NCBI RefSeq assembly: GCF_005239095.1
Contig: NZ_SZUA01000003.1
Span: 310,001-374,000 of the forward strand
Source of the DNA: Luteimonas gilva
Lineage (GTDB): Bacteria > Pseudomonadota > Gammaproteobacteria > Xanthomonadales > Xanthomonadaceae
Direction of reading: 5' to 3'
DNA: 64,000 bases
The translations under genes were made by a program, and so were the position numbers. Shown here piece by piece: positions 1 through 8,743 of this stretch (its first letter is position 1; every line of letters starts with the position of its first letter). Under the pieces are notes generated by a model. It was not told where the DNA came from, ran no database searches, and saw only the letters and a program-made list of their open reading frames with translations.

Positions 1-605
1 GCGCGGTGCGAGGCGCGGCCGACGGCGTGGATGGCGGGAAAATTCTGGTTGAGCAGATCGTCGCCGACGATCGTTTCGATGCGCGCGCCGTGGCGTTGCG
101 CGATCTCGCGCGCGGCGTCTTCCAACTGTTGCGGGCCCATGTCCTGGGTCGGCGTGTTGACCCAATCGCGCACGCGTACGCACGCGGCGAGCAGCGCCAG
201 CGTTTCTTCGTCCGGCGTCAGCGCCAGCTGCGCGGGCGCGCGGGTCGGCGTCTTGTAGCGCGAGAAGCGGTAAGCGCCCAAACCCCAGCCCAATTGCAGT
301 GCGCGCAAGGCGTCGTCCGGAATCTCGTGCGCCAGCTTCCATGCGCCGGGCGGCAGCGCGTAAGGCGCGTGCGCGTACGCGAAGGGATCCAATGGATCGC
401 CGATGCCGAGCACGGCGCCGGCGATGCCGCGATCGCCGGGCAACAGCAGCAAGCTGCCGGAGGCGGCGTCGAAAGTCTGCGCGTCGGTCCATTGCCCGAT
501 CGCCGGCGTCTGCGCCTTGCGCCATTCGTCGAAGCCGGCGCGCTGCACGCAATACAGCGGCAGGGCATCGGCGGCGTCGGAAACGAAACCAGTCGGCAGG
601 CTCAT
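1..605 (-). CDS. M17 leucyl aminopeptidase family protein (partial, C-terminus beyond window)
   Basis: Only the first 201 codons are present; the gene runs off the left edge at its 3' side. The translation starts MSLPTGFVSDAADALPLYCV. After an N-terminal domain of about 140 residues it reaches the motif WVNTPTQDMGPQQL, which resembles the linker (..VNTPxxxMGP..) at the start of the metal-binding catalytic domain of M17 leucyl aminopeptidases. These are cytoplasmic metallo-exopeptidases that trim peptides. The metal ligands lie outside the window. The ATG at 603-605 overlaps the TGA of the upstream HAD gene (ATGA), so the two are translationally coupled. The family call rests on the linker motif and general layout. 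Confidence 0.85.
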   Translation of the reverse strand, partial: MSLPTGFVSDAADALPLYCVQRAGFDEWRKAQTPAIGQWTDAQTFDAASGSLLLLPGDRGIAGAVLGIGDPLDPFAYAHAPYALPPGAWKLAHEIPDDALRALQLGWGLGAYRFSRYKTPTRAPAQLALTPDEETLALLAACVRVRDWVNTPTQDMGPQQLEDAAREIAQRHGARIETIVGDDLLNQNFPAIHAVGRASHR

Positions 606-1327
606 GCGGCGGCGGTGTCCGTAATGCGGCGGTGGGCGTGCGCGTCCAGCCAATCGGCCAGCGCGGCGAGGGTGTCGAAACGCAGATCGGGAACCGGATC
701 GTCATACGGCCAGTCGCGGCCGTCGCGGTCGATCCAGCACGTCCGCAACCCGGCGCGCGCGGCGCCGATCACGTCCAGTTCGATGTCGTCGCCCACGTGC
801 AGCACTTCGTCCGGCGGTGCGTCCAGGCTTTCGCAGGCGGCCAAAAAAATGCTGGCCGAAGGCTTGGGCATGCCGTGCGTGCTGGCGTTGAGGCTGCCGC
901 GGAAATGTTCGGCCAAGCCGGTGCGCGCCAAGTCGGCGTTGCCGTTGCTCAGCGCCATCAACGGCACGTGCGCGGCCAAGCGCCGCAAGGCGTCGATCGC
1001 GTCGGGATAGCACTCGACCGCGTTGCGCGCGGCGAAGAACACTTCGAAGCCTTCCTCGGCCCGCGCCGGATCGTCGCCGGCTTCGCGCAGCGCGCGCTCG
1101 AGCGTGAGCAGGCGCATGCGGCTGAAATCGTGCGCCAGATGCGGATGCTCGGCATTGATCTGCGCGCGCAGGGCATGCATGGCCTCCGGGTGAAAACGGA
1201 TCGCGGTGCGCGGACAGTGCGTTTCGAGCCACTCGTGCATCGCGCGCTCGGCCCGTTCGCCGAGCGGGGCGAAAGGCCACAGCGTGTCGTCGAGGTCGAG
1301 GGTGATGGCGCGGACGGGGAAGCTCAC
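602..1327 (-). CDS. HAD-superfamily hydrolase (YigB-like phosphatase)
   Basis: This 241-residue cytoplasmic protein has all four HAD motifs: the nucleophile loop DLDDTLW (Asp11, Asp13), SNGN (Ser127), the lysine in GMPKPS (Lys155) and GDDIELD (Asp180/181) for Mg2+. The helical cap between motifs I and II is of C1 type, as in YigB and related small phosphatases that act on phospho-metabolites such as the riboflavin precursor or FMN. The exact substrate cannot be read from the sequence. The start is GTG at 1325-1327. The stop overlaps the start of the aminopeptidase gene by four bases, so both probably share one mRNA. The AI-2E permease gene upstream is on the same strand. Confidence 0.88.
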   Translation of the reverse strand: MSFPVRAITLDLDDTLWPFAPLGERAERAMHEWLETHCPRTAIRFHPEAMHALRAQINAEHPHLAHDFSRMRLLTLERALREAGDDPARAEEGFEVFFAARNAVECYPDAIDALRRLAAHVPLMALSNGNADLARTGLAEHFRGSLNASTHGMPKPSASIFLAACESLDAPPDEVLHVGDDIELDVIGAARAGLRTCWIDRDGRDWPYDDPVPDLRFDTLAALADWLDAHAHRRITDTAAA

Positions 1328-1373
1328 CCGGGCATTTTACGGGTTCTCGGCCGTTCCCGGCCCGCGAAGGGCC

Positions 1374-2489
1374 CTATTCCAACAACCGCGCCCAACCCTC
1401 GAAGCCCTCGACCCGCCCCAGCACGATCTTCACGCACACCAGCAGCGGCACCGCCAGCAACAGACCGACGATGCCCCACAGCCAGCCGAACAGCATCAGC
1501 GCCAGGATCAGCACCAGCGGCGACAAGGCCATGCGCCGGCCGAGCACGATGGGGGTGACGATCTGGCCTTCGACCGTGTGCAGCGCCAGATAGATCGCCG
1601 CCGGCGCCAGCGGCGACCATTCGTAGTCGGGCCATACGCCTTGGAAGGTGACGAAGCCCATCAGCAGCATCAGTCCCACGCCGATCAGCGGGCCCACGTA
1701 CGGCGCGAAGTTCAGCAGCGCCGCCACCGTGCCCCACAGCAGCGCTTCCTGCAGCGCCAAGCCCATCGCGTACAGCGCGCCGGCGAACGCCAGGCCGAGC
1801 AAGGCGTTGATGATGCTGATCGTCAGCACGTAGCGCGACATCTCGCGCTCGATCGATTGCAGTATCTCCACCGTCAGCTTTTGCCGCTGCCGCGTCGGCA
1901 GCAGCGCGATCGCGCCGCGCTGCAGGTTTTCGCCGTAGGTCATGAAGAAGAAAGTGAGCAGCACCACCGCCAGCACCGAGGCCAGCATCTTCGGCGTGGC
2001 GGTGAGCGATTTCCACGGATCGGGATCCTGGATCGTCACCACCTGCACCTTGCGCGGCGCCGGTTCGCTGGCGGCGCGGGCGAAGGATTCGGCGGCCTTG
2101 TTGGCCTGCTGCATCGGCTGGGTCATCTGCCGCAGCTTCGGCGCCAGCACGCGCAGTTCCTTCGGGATCTGCTGCATCCATTCGCCGGCCGGACCGACCA
2201 GTTGCCGTCCCAGCATCGTCGCGCCGGCGAGGCCCAGCAGCAGCAAGAGCAGCGCGCCGACGAAGCGCGGAACGAAGATCCGGCGCAGGCCGCGCAGGAT
2301 CGGATTGCCGATCAGGGCCAGGAACATCGCCAGCAGCACCGGCAGGATCAGGTCTTGCGCGGCCCACAAGGTGTAGCCGACCGCGAGCACGCTCAGCACG
2401 ATCAGCGACACCGGCGCGCGCGGCCGCGGCGGCGATGGCGCCGGCTCGGTCGAGGCGGCAGACGGAACGGCGTCGGGCGGCAGGCTCAT
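1374..2489 (-). CDS. AI-2E family transporter (PerM/TqsA type permease)
   Basis: The 371-residue integral membrane protein has a proline-rich cytoplasmic N-terminus of about 25 residues. Hydrophobic segments follow at roughly 28-60 and 78-95, then a soluble periplasmic-type stretch at about 100-165, then a cluster of five or six further segments to the C-terminus. The late motifs PYVGPLIGVGL and the glycine/leucine-rich last helices fit the AI-2E exporter family (TqsA, PerM, YdiK). Family members export autoinducer-2 or have unknown or ion-transport roles, so the substrate is not assigned. The ATG is taken at 2487-2489. It lies 46 bp upstream of the HAD gene and could be co-transcribed with it. 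Confidence 0.88.
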   Translation of the reverse strand: MSLPPDAVPSAASTEPAPSPPRPRAPVSLIVLSVLAVGYTLWAAQDLILPVLLAMFLALIGNPILRGLRRIFVPRFVGALLLLLLGLAGATMLGRQLVGPAGEWMQQIPKELRVLAPKLRQMTQPMQQANKAAESFARAASEPAPRKVQVVTIQDPDPWKSLTATPKMLASVLAVVLLTFFFMTYGENLQRGAIALLPTRQRQKLTVEILQSIEREMSRYVLTISIINALLGLAFAGALYAMGLALQEALLWGTVAALLNFAPYVGPLIGVGLMLLMGFVTFQGVWPDYEWSPLAPAAIYLALHTVEGQIVTPIVLGRRMALSPLVLILALMLFGWLWGIVGLLLAVPLLVCVKIVLGRVEGFEGWARLLE

Positions 2490-2650
2490 GGTCGGTACTC
2501 GGCGCGGGTGCGCACGATAAGGCCTTTTCGCGTGTGCGGGGCGTCACGGCGGCCGCCCGCGCGGCGAGTGCCGTTCATCTACCCGTCTGGACGCAGAACC
2601 CGCGCTGGTGTAGAGCGGCACTTGCTCCGCTGCTTTGGCGCTTTCGCTCT

Positions 2651-2735
2651 TGTGGGAGCGGCTTCAGCGGCGAGCTTTTTGGTTCAGATCGCCGCGGTTT
2701 GCGGGGAAAGGCTCGCGGCTGAAGCCGCTCCCACC
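2651..2735. repeat. REP pair, GTGGGAGCGGCTTCAGC family
   Basis: TGTGGGAGCGGCTTCAGCGG at 2651 is followed by the inverted copy ending GAAGCCGCTCCCACCA near 2735, giving a BIME-like unit of about 85 bp in the 318-bp gap between the permease and the YqjK-like gene. The same palindrome recurs at 13301-13391 and, in diverged form, at 41525-41600. Nothing else is recognised in this gap (2490-2807). Confidence 0.8.
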
Positions 2736-2807
2736 AGAAAGCCGAGCACATGCGAAGCGGTGCTTCCCAAGCAATGCGCCTTCCCCGCAAGGGGAGAGGC
2801 AACAACG

Positions 2808-3269
2808 TCAGCGCTCCGAAAGTTCCGTTGCCGCTTCCGCCGGGCGCGGCGCGACCGGTTCGGGCGGCCACGCCATTTGTTCTTGCCGAACCGGAGGCGC
2901 CGGGGCGGCTGCCGCTTGCGGCGCCTGCGCGGCCTCCGCCGTTTGGTCCGCCTTGTCGGCCGCATGTTCGGCTTCGTCGGCCGCGGTGCTGGCCTGCACC
3001 GATGCGAACAAACCCGACAACGCAGTGATCGTCTGCAGCACCTTCGCGCCGCCGCCGCCGAACGCGCCGAGCTTGCCCAAGGCGCGCATCGGGTCGCTGC
3101 GGCCGACCACGAAGCCGCTGATCAAACCGGCCATCACGATCCGCAGCGGCGTCCAGCTTTCGCGCCAAGTCGTCGAAAAATCCTGCCAATGCTCGCGCGT
3201 CTTCAGCAGGCGGCCCTCGAGCACTTGCTCGCGCTTGGCGACGCGGCGTTTGAGCGCTTCGAACTTCAT
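2808..3269 (-). CDS. Hypothetical protein, third gene of a YqjD-YqjE-type operon
   Basis: The 153-residue protein begins MKFEALKRRV and has a charged helical N-terminus, one weakly hydrophobic segment at about 45-58 (IVMAGLISGFVVG), another around 85-98, and an Ala/Pro/Glu-rich tail. No catalytic motif is seen. Position is the best clue: it is the last gene after a YqjD/ElaB-like and a YqjE-like protein, where enterobacteria carry yqjK, so a role in envelope or ribosome-membrane association is possible but unproven. The ATG at 3267-3269 overlaps the stop of the preceding gene (ATGA). Longer upstream in-frame extensions are rejected because they overlap the yqjE-like gene. Confidence 0.7.
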   Translation of the reverse strand: MKFEALKRRVAKREQVLEGRLLKTREHWQDFSTTWRESWTPLRIVMAGLISGFVVGRSDPMRALGKLGAFGGGGAKVLQTITALSGLFASVQASTAADEAEHAADKADQTAEAAQAPQAAAAPAPPVRQEQMAWPPEPVAPRPAEAATELSER

Positions 3270-3772
3270 TCGCGCGCCCGCTCGGGCGGAGGCGTGGGCA
3301 AAGCCTCGTCGGTATCGTCGTCGTCGTCGCCGATGCCCAGCCGCGCCAATTGCCGGCGGGTCGCGTGCAGGCCGGTGTAGTCGAAGAATTGGCTCACGCG
3401 CCAGGCGGCGATGGCCGCGACCACGCCGGAAAGCAAAGCGCAAACCGCGATCGACGCCAGCCAAGACACGCCGAACGCCTGCAGCAGCGCGATCGCCGCC
3501 GCCATCAGCAACAGCCAGGCCGAAGCGCCGAACACGATCGCCACGCCCACCCACGCCAGCGCGCGCCCGAACGCGCTGCGCGCGAGCGCCAAATCGGCGA
3601 TGAACAACTGGCGCAGCGCGCGTCCGCTGTCGACCGCGGCGCGGAAACCGGCTTTGCCGGCCGCGCCGACGCGGCGCACGCTTTCGTCCAGATGCGGCGG
3701 CGCCGCGTCGTCGCGACGCGCTTCGTCGTCGCGAGGGAGTCCGTCGCCGGGCGCGGGATTAGGGTCGCTCAC
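3266..3772 (-). CDS. YqjE-like (phage-holin-family) inner membrane protein
   Basis: This 168-residue protein has an acidic N-terminus, an amphipathic region, then two closely spaced membrane helices (about 76-98 and 103-125) and an acidic Asp-rich C-terminal tail (GDDDDDTDE). Size, topology and neighbours match the YqjE/Actinobacterial Holin-X-like family (DUF1469), which are small inner-membrane proteins of unknown function that accompany YqjD. It lies downstream of the ElaB/YqjD gene, separated by 223 bp of palindromic repeat, and is translationally coupled (ATGA) to the next gene. A true phage holin role is unlikely because no phage genes are nearby. Confidence 0.75.
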   Translation of the reverse strand: MSDPNPAPGDGLPRDDEARRDDAAPPHLDESVRRVGAAGKAGFRAAVDSGRALRQLFIADLALARSAFGRALAWVGVAIVFGASAWLLLMAAAIALLQAFGVSWLASIAVCALLSGVVAAIAAWRVSQFFDYTGLHATRRQLARLGIGDDDDDTDEALPTPPPERARE

Positions 3773-3808
3773 GAGCAGAGCCTAGGTCCTATTTCGATGC
3801 ATCGAAAG

Positions 3809-3992
3809 CCCCTCTCGCGCCGGCCGGGGCGCGAAGCGGGGTTGGGGCGAGGGTTCGGTATGCGGCTGGCGCTGAAATCTTGCTGCATGCGAAACGCGAG
3901 CGCGGACGCATTCTTGCGATCGTTTCTGCATCGCTCCGCCGAACCCTCATCCGCCCTTCGAGCACCTTCTCCCGAGGGGAGAAGGAAAGTCT
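3809..3992. repeat. Palindromic intergenic repeats (CCTTCTCCC...GGGAGAAGG type)
   Basis: The gap between the ElaB-like and YqjE-like genes is filled with two palindromic elements: one of the form CCCCTCTCGC..GGTTGGGGCGAGGG, and one with ACCTTCTCCCGAGGGGAGAAGG. They belong to the same loose family as the TCTCCCGC-AAGCGGGAGA repeats at 15963-16080 and 16680-16717. They may act as mRNA-stabilising or attenuating hairpins inside this operon. Confidence 0.6.
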
Positions 3993-3995
3993 GGG

Positions 3996-4364
3996 TCACT
4001 TGTCGCTCGAGCGCGCGATCTTCGCGATCAGCCAACCGGCGGCGAAGGCGATGCCGAACGCGGTGAGCGGACGCTCGCGGATCAGCTCCGACGCGCTGTC
4101 CAGCATGTCGCGGCTCTTGTCCATCAGCACGTCCATCTGCTCGCGCGCCGCGCCGCCCAATTGTTCGGCGGCGGCGATGCCGGCCAATGCGCTGTCGGCC
4201 AATTCCGATTTCACTTGCGCCTTGCCCAAGCGCAATTCGTCGCCGGCGACGCTGGAGGCGCTCTTGATCGCCTCGCCCGCGTGCGAGGCCGCCTGTTTGA
4301 TGTGATCGCCGGCTTCGCCCAGATTGCTCTTGATCGCGTCGCTCGCGGTGGGGGACATGCTCAT
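3996..4364 (-). CDS. ElaB/YqjD/DUF883-family membrane-anchored protein
   Basis: A 122-residue, mostly helical, Ala/Glu/Lys-rich protein (residues 1-95) ends in RERPLTAFGIAFAAGWLIAKI, a single C-terminal membrane anchor. This is the hallmark of the ElaB/YqjD/DUF883 family. In E. coli YqjD and ElaB are tail-anchored inner-membrane proteins that bind ribosomes in stationary phase; that role is known for the family, not shown here. The gene is preceded by CGAAGGAGCGCAGC (plausible SD) before ATG 4362-4364. It heads a three-gene block with the YqjE-like and YqjK-position genes. Confidence 0.85.
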   Translation of the reverse strand: MSMSPTASDAIKSNLGEAGDHIKQAASHAGEAIKSASSVAGDELRLGKAQVKSELADSALAGIAAAEQLGGAAREQMDVLMDKSRDMLDSASELIRERPLTAFGIAFAAGWLIAKIARSSDK

Positions 4365-4445
4365 GCTGCGCTCCTTCGGGTAGATGCCGGAATCATGCGG
4401 GCCGGCCGGTGGCAGTCTTGTGAATCGGCCCCGGCCGCCGGCCGA

Positions 4446-5882
4446 TCATCGCATCAGCAGCTGGCCCTGGGTGCGGCCGCGCACGATCTGCAGCACCAAT
4501 TGCTCCGGCGGACGGTCGAAACTGGCGCGGAAGCTGGTCAGGTCGGTGAATTGGCCGCTGCTGGCCTGCAGGATCACGTCGTTGGCGCGCAGCCCGCTTT
4601 GCGCGGCGCGGCTGCCTTTGGCGACTTCGGTGACCAGCACGCCGTTCCAGCCTTGGCGGCGCAGCGATTCGGGCAATTCAGCGAAATTGGCGCCGGCCAG
4701 GCGCGCGTCCAGGCTCTGCCCGTCGCGACGGGTTTCGCTCAAGCCCGTGGTCAGTTTGAGCGGTTTGCCGTCGCGCCTCACATCCAGCGTCAGCTGGCTG
4801 TTGAGCGCCTGCAGGCCCTGGAAATTGCGCCAGGATTCGCTGTCGTCGATGCGCTGGCCGTTGGCCGCCAGGATCACGTCGCCGACCTGCAAGCCGGCCT
4901 TGGCCGCGGCCGAATTCGGATACACCCGCGTCACCGCCGCGCCGCGCGCTTCGTCCAAGCCCAGGCCTTGGGCCAGGCGGTCGGTGACGTCCTGCGTTTC
5001 CACGCCGACGATGCCGCGCCGCACGACGCCGTTGTTGGCCAGCAGCTGCTGCATGATGCTGTTGGCCAGGTTGGCCGGAATCGCGAAGCCCAGGCCGATG
5101 TTGCCGGCCATGCTGCCCTGCGGATTGAAGCTGGCGGTATTGATGCCGACCAACTCGCCTTTCAGGTTCACCAAGGCGCCGCCGGAATTGCCGGGATTGA
5201 TCGACGCATCGGTCTGGATGAAGTTCTGGAAGCCCACGCCCGGCAGATTGCTGCGCCCGACCGCCGACACGATGCCGGAAGTGACGGTCTGGCCGACGCC
5301 GAACGGATTGCCCACCGCGACCACGAAATCGCCGACCCGCAACGCATTGCTGTCGGCCAGCGGCATCGCCTGCAGGCTCTGCGCCGGAATCTTCATCAGC
5401 GCCACGTCGGTGTCGGCGTCGGAGCCGACGAAATCGGCTTTCAGCGTGCGGCCGTCGGCCAGGGTCACCGAGACGTCGTCGGCGCCTTCGATCACATGGT
5501 GGTTGGTCAGCACGTAGCCGCGCTGCGCATCGACGATCACGCCCGAACCCAGCGACTCGCGCACGCGTTCCTGCGACAGCTCGGGGAACATGCGCCGGAA
5601 CATCGGATCGTTACCGAACGGACTGACCCGCACCCTCTGCTTGCTGTGCACGCTGACCACCGACGGGGTGACCTTTTGCAGCATCGGCGCCAGCGAGGGC
5701 AGCGGCTGGCCGTCGACGGCGGTGGGCAGCGCGGCCATGGCGGGCACGCTGGCGATCGATGCCGGAGCCGGCGCGGGCGCGGCCTGGGCCGGGGTTTCCA
5801 GGCCGTCGCGCAAGGCGGTCGCGGCGAAGCCGCCGAATGCGGCGGCGGCGGTCAGGGCGAGCAGGGTCGGAAGCGGTCGCAT
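4446..5882 (-). CDS. Do-family periplasmic serine endoprotease (DegP/DegQ/MucD-like)
   Basis: The 478-residue exported HtrA protease starts with a signal peptide (MRPLPTLLALTAAAAFGGFA). The trypsin-like domain carries the complete triad: His129 in TNHHV, Asp159 in TDVALM, and Ser233 in GNSGGAL. Two PDZ domains follow, at about 265-355 and 375-470. The protein degrades or chaperones misfolded envelope proteins in the periplasm. The order and length match the Do family. The LA-loop region (about 82-105) is short compared with E. coli DegP, closer to DegQ/MucD. No anti-sigma or sigmaE operon partner is adjacent, so this appears to be a monocistronic copy. Confidence 0.95.
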   Translation of the reverse strand: MRPLPTLLALTAAAAFGGFAATALRDGLETPAQAAPAPAPASIASVPAMAALPTAVDGQPLPSLAPMLQKVTPSVVSVHSKQRVRVSPFGNDPMFRRMFPELSQERVRESLGSGVIVDAQRGYVLTNHHVIEGADDVSVTLADGRTLKADFVGSDADTDVALMKIPAQSLQAMPLADSNALRVGDFVVAVGNPFGVGQTVTSGIVSAVGRSNLPGVGFQNFIQTDASINPGNSGGALVNLKGELVGINTASFNPQGSMAGNIGLGFAIPANLANSIMQQLLANNGVVRRGIVGVETQDVTDRLAQGLGLDEARGAAVTRVYPNSAAAKAGLQVGDVILAANGQRIDDSESWRNFQGLQALNSQLTLDVRRDGKPLKLTTGLSETRRDGQSLDARLAGANFAELPESLRRQGWNGVLVTEVAKGSRAAQSGLRANDVILQASSGQFTDLTSFRASFDRPPEQLVLQIVRGRTQGQLLMR

Positions 5883-6028
5883 GCGTGGATGAGTTTTGGG
5901 AACAAGGAAGGAATGGTGGCGGAACCGGAGCCTGTCAAGTTTCCGGCGGCCGGCGTGCGGAGTCTGGAAGAGTGCGTTTCAACGGTCGATGAAGGGGTTT
6001 AGACGGCCGGATGCGGAAATTCCCGCCC

Positions 6029-8743
6029 TCAGCCCGGCCCGAGGGCGGCGTCCAAGGCTTTCATCAGCGGATGCGCCGACAAATTCAGGGCTTGCAGCTT
6101 GCGCCGCGCTTCGCGCCAATCGGCCTGCGCCTGCGTCGGCCGCCCCAAGGCGGCGAAGGCGCGGCCGCGCCAGAGCAGGCGTTCGGACACGTGGGGGTCT
6201 TCGCCCTGCGGCAGCGCGATGGCAAGCGACCGGTCGAGTTGCGCGACGGCGCGCTCGGCATCCCCCGCCTGCAACGCGCACAAGCCGGCCAGGCCGTGCA
6301 GGCTGGCGGCGGCGCGGGGCAAGGGCCGGGGGCCGACGATTTCGAAGCCGCGCTTCAGATCGCTTTGCGCATCGCTCGAAGTGCGCAGGCAGCGCAGGCG
6401 GATGCGCTGTTCCAGCGCCAGCAGCAGCAATCCCGGCTCGGACGGCATGCGCTGCTCGAATCGGCCGAAACCGGCGAACGCTTCGCGCAGCAATGCGTCG
6501 GCGTCGTCGTAGCGGCCCATCGCGATCAGGATCTTGCTGCGCTCCACCTGGCCGCGGATCTTGGAGAAGTCGGACATTTCCGCGTCCGCCGCCGTCGTCC
6601 GCAATCCGTCGGCCGCGTCGCGCGCCTGCAGCGCTTCGGCGTAGCGGCCTTGCAGCGTGTACAGCTTTTCGAGCGCGGTCCAAGCGGTCAGCGCGTACAC
6701 GTTCGGCTTGCCGCCCTGCCGTCCGTATCGTTCGGCCACTCGCTTCCAAGCGGTCTCGGCCTCGCCGTAGCGGCCGAGTTTTTCTAGCACGCGGGCACGC
6801 AGGATTTCCGCCATCGCCACGTCCAAATCGTCGCGGCCGAACGTGGCCGCGCCCAGCGCCGCGGCTTGTTCGGCGTAAGCCAGCGCCAGCGCCAGGTCCT
6901 GGCCTTCGCTATGCGCCAAGGTGAGTTCGTACAGCGCTTGGAATTTGTCTTCGGCCGGCGCGTCCGGATGGCGGCTCAGGATCGACCAGGCCCGGTCCGC
7001 ATCGCGCAACGCGACCGGGCGGCCCTGCGTGCGGCGGTCGAACATGCGCCGGTCGGAATACAGATTGGCCAGCGCCAGCGAATCGGGCGCGAGGTGTTGC
7101 AGGCTCGCGGTGGCCGCGGCGAACAGCGGCGCGGCTTCGCGGTCGCGCCCGTCCATGCTCAAGCTGTGCGCGAGCTTGCCTTGCGCGATCGCGTAGGCGA
7201 CCGGCTGCTGTCGGCGCTCGGCTTCGCGCAGGCGCAGCACGCGCGCGGCCAGGTCCACGCTGGCGCGGCCGCGCAAGGCGAAGGCGTCGCGCAATTCGGC
7301 GAGGAAATCGGCCTGGGTGCGCGGATCGTTCTTGAAACGCAGCGGCACTTGGCGGATGGCGTCTTCCAGCACTTCTTCGGTGCTCGGCAGCCGGTCGTGC
7401 GGACGGGCGCCGCCGCCGATGCTGAACAGATCGAACAGCAGGCGGCTGGTGGCGTTGGAACGCTTCAGCGCGGCCTCGCTGCGCCGCTGCGCTTGCAAGG
7501 CCAGCTGCGCTTGCTCGCGCGCTTCACGCGCCTGCCACAGCGCGACGCCGAGCGCGGCGCAGATGCCGAGCATCGCCACGCAACCGGCGGCGACGCTCCA
7601 GCGGTGGCGCGCGGCGAATTTGCGCAAGGCATAGCCGCGGCCGGCCCTGCGCGCGGCGACCGGCATGCCGTCGAGCCAGGCGCGCAGATCGGCCGCCAAA
7701 GCTTCGGCGGAGGCGTAGCGCCGCGCCGGATCCGGTTCCAAGCAACGGTGCACGATGGCGGCCATGTCGCCGCGCAAAGCCGCCGCCAGCTGGCGCGGCG
7801 TCAGGCCGCGCGCTTGCGCCTGCGCCGCACCGATGCGTTCGGCGACGCGCGCCAGGCTTTCGGCCTCGCGCGCGTCGCCGCGTTGCGGCGTGCGCCCGGC
7901 CAGCAGCGCGCAGGTCACTAGGCCTAGCGCGTACACATCGGTCGCGGTGGTGACGGCGTCGCCGCGCAATTGTTCGGGCGCGGCGAATTCCGGCGTCAGC
8001 GGCCGGTCGCGCGTCGCCGCGTCGGCATCGCTTTCCAGCAACTTGGCGATGCCGAAATCCAGCAGCTTGGCTTGGCCCTCGCCGGCCACCAGGATGTTGC
8101 CGGGCTTCAGATCGCGATGCACCGTCAGGTTCTGGTGCGCGTGCTGCACCGCGCCGCACACCTGCAGCAGCAGGCGCACGCGGGCGCGCAGGTCGAGCGC
8201 GCGTTCGTCGCACCAGCGGTCGATCGGCGCGCCTTCGATCAATTCCATCGCAAAATAGGGCGCGCCGAGGTCGGTCACGCCGCCGTCGAGCAAGGTGGCG
8301 ATGTTCGGATGCCGCAGCCGCGCCAGGATCTGGCGTTCGCGCAGGAAACGGCGGCGCAGATCGGGATGGTCCAGGCCCAGCCGGATCAGCTTGATCGCCG
8401 CCTGCTGCTGGAAGCCGCCGTCGTCGCGTTCGCCGCGGTACACCGCGCCCATGCCGCCGCGTCCGACGATGCCGACGATGCGCCAGGGCCCGATGCGGCG
8501 GCCGAGCAGCGCATCGTCCTCGTGGTCGTCGTCCGGCAGCGCGGCGGCGAGCAGCGAAGCCGGATGACGGTCCAGCGCGGCATCGCCGATGCGGTCCATC
8601 GCCAGCATCGCGGCGAGTTCGGCGTGCAGCGCGGGATCCTGCGCGCGCAGGGCTTGCAGCCGGCGCGCGCAGTCGGCCGGTTCCAGTTCGACGAATTCGT
8701 CGAACAAGGCCAAGGCGCGTTGTTCCAGGCTCGGCGCGCTCAT
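6029..8743 (-). CDS. Transmembrane Ser/Thr protein kinase with TPR-like C-terminal region
   Basis: The 904-residue protein is a Hanks-type kinase. After an 80-residue lead it has the glycine loop GRGGMG (94-99), Lys118 in AIKLI, the catalytic loop HRDLKPGN (209-216) and DFG (229-231). A single membrane helix lies at about 382-403, and the C-terminal half is made of helical TPR-like repeats that probably sit in the periplasm. This kinase-TM-TPR architecture next to an ECF sigma gene is common in Xanthomonadaceae. The ATG at 8741-8743 overlaps the TGA of the sigma gene (ATGA), so expression is coupled. The ORF is open farther upstream, but that part overlaps the sigma gene in another frame and is not used. 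Targets are unknown. Confidence 0.9.
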   Translation of the reverse strand: MSAPSLEQRALALFDEFVELEPADCARRLQALRAQDPALHAELAAMLAMDRIGDAALDRHPASLLAAALPDDDHEDDALLGRRIGPWRIVGIVGRGGMGAVYRGERDDGGFQQQAAIKLIRLGLDHPDLRRRFLRERQILARLRHPNIATLLDGGVTDLGAPYFAMELIEGAPIDRWCDERALDLRARVRLLLQVCGAVQHAHQNLTVHRDLKPGNILVAGEGQAKLLDFGIAKLLESDADAATRDRPLTPEFAAPEQLRGDAVTTATDVYALGLVTCALLAGRTPQRGDAREAESLARVAERIGAAQAQARGLTPRQLAAALRGDMAAIVHRCLEPDPARRYASAEALAADLRAWLDGMPVAARRAGRGYALRKFAARHRWSVAAGCVAMLGICAALGVALWQAREAREQAQLALQAQRRSEAALKRSNATSRLLFDLFSIGGGARPHDRLPSTEEVLEDAIRQVPLRFKNDPRTQADFLAELRDAFALRGRASVDLAARVLRLREAERRQQPVAYAIAQGKLAHSLSMDGRDREAAPLFAAATASLQHLAPDSLALANLYSDRRMFDRRTQGRPVALRDADRAWSILSRHPDAPAEDKFQALYELTLAHSEGQDLALALAYAEQAAALGAATFGRDDLDVAMAEILRARVLEKLGRYGEAETAWKRVAERYGRQGGKPNVYALTAWTALEKLYTLQGRYAEALQARDAADGLRTTAADAEMSDFSKIRGQVERSKILIAMGRYDDADALLREAFAGFGRFEQRMPSEPGLLLLALEQRIRLRCLRTSSDAQSDLKRGFEIVGPRPLPRAAASLHGLAGLCALQAGDAERAVAQLDRSLAIALPQGEDPHVSERLLWRGRAFAALGRPTQAQADWREARRKLQALNLSAHPLMKALDAALGPG

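Noticed and set aside
3266-3772. Phage holin from a prophage
   Set aside because: No lysin or structural phage genes nearby; neighbours are YqjD-like and YqjK-position genes.
4161-6002. 613-codon frame antisense to the Do-family protease
   Set aside because: Arg/Gln/His-rich translation without domains; overlaps the protease whose triad is intact.
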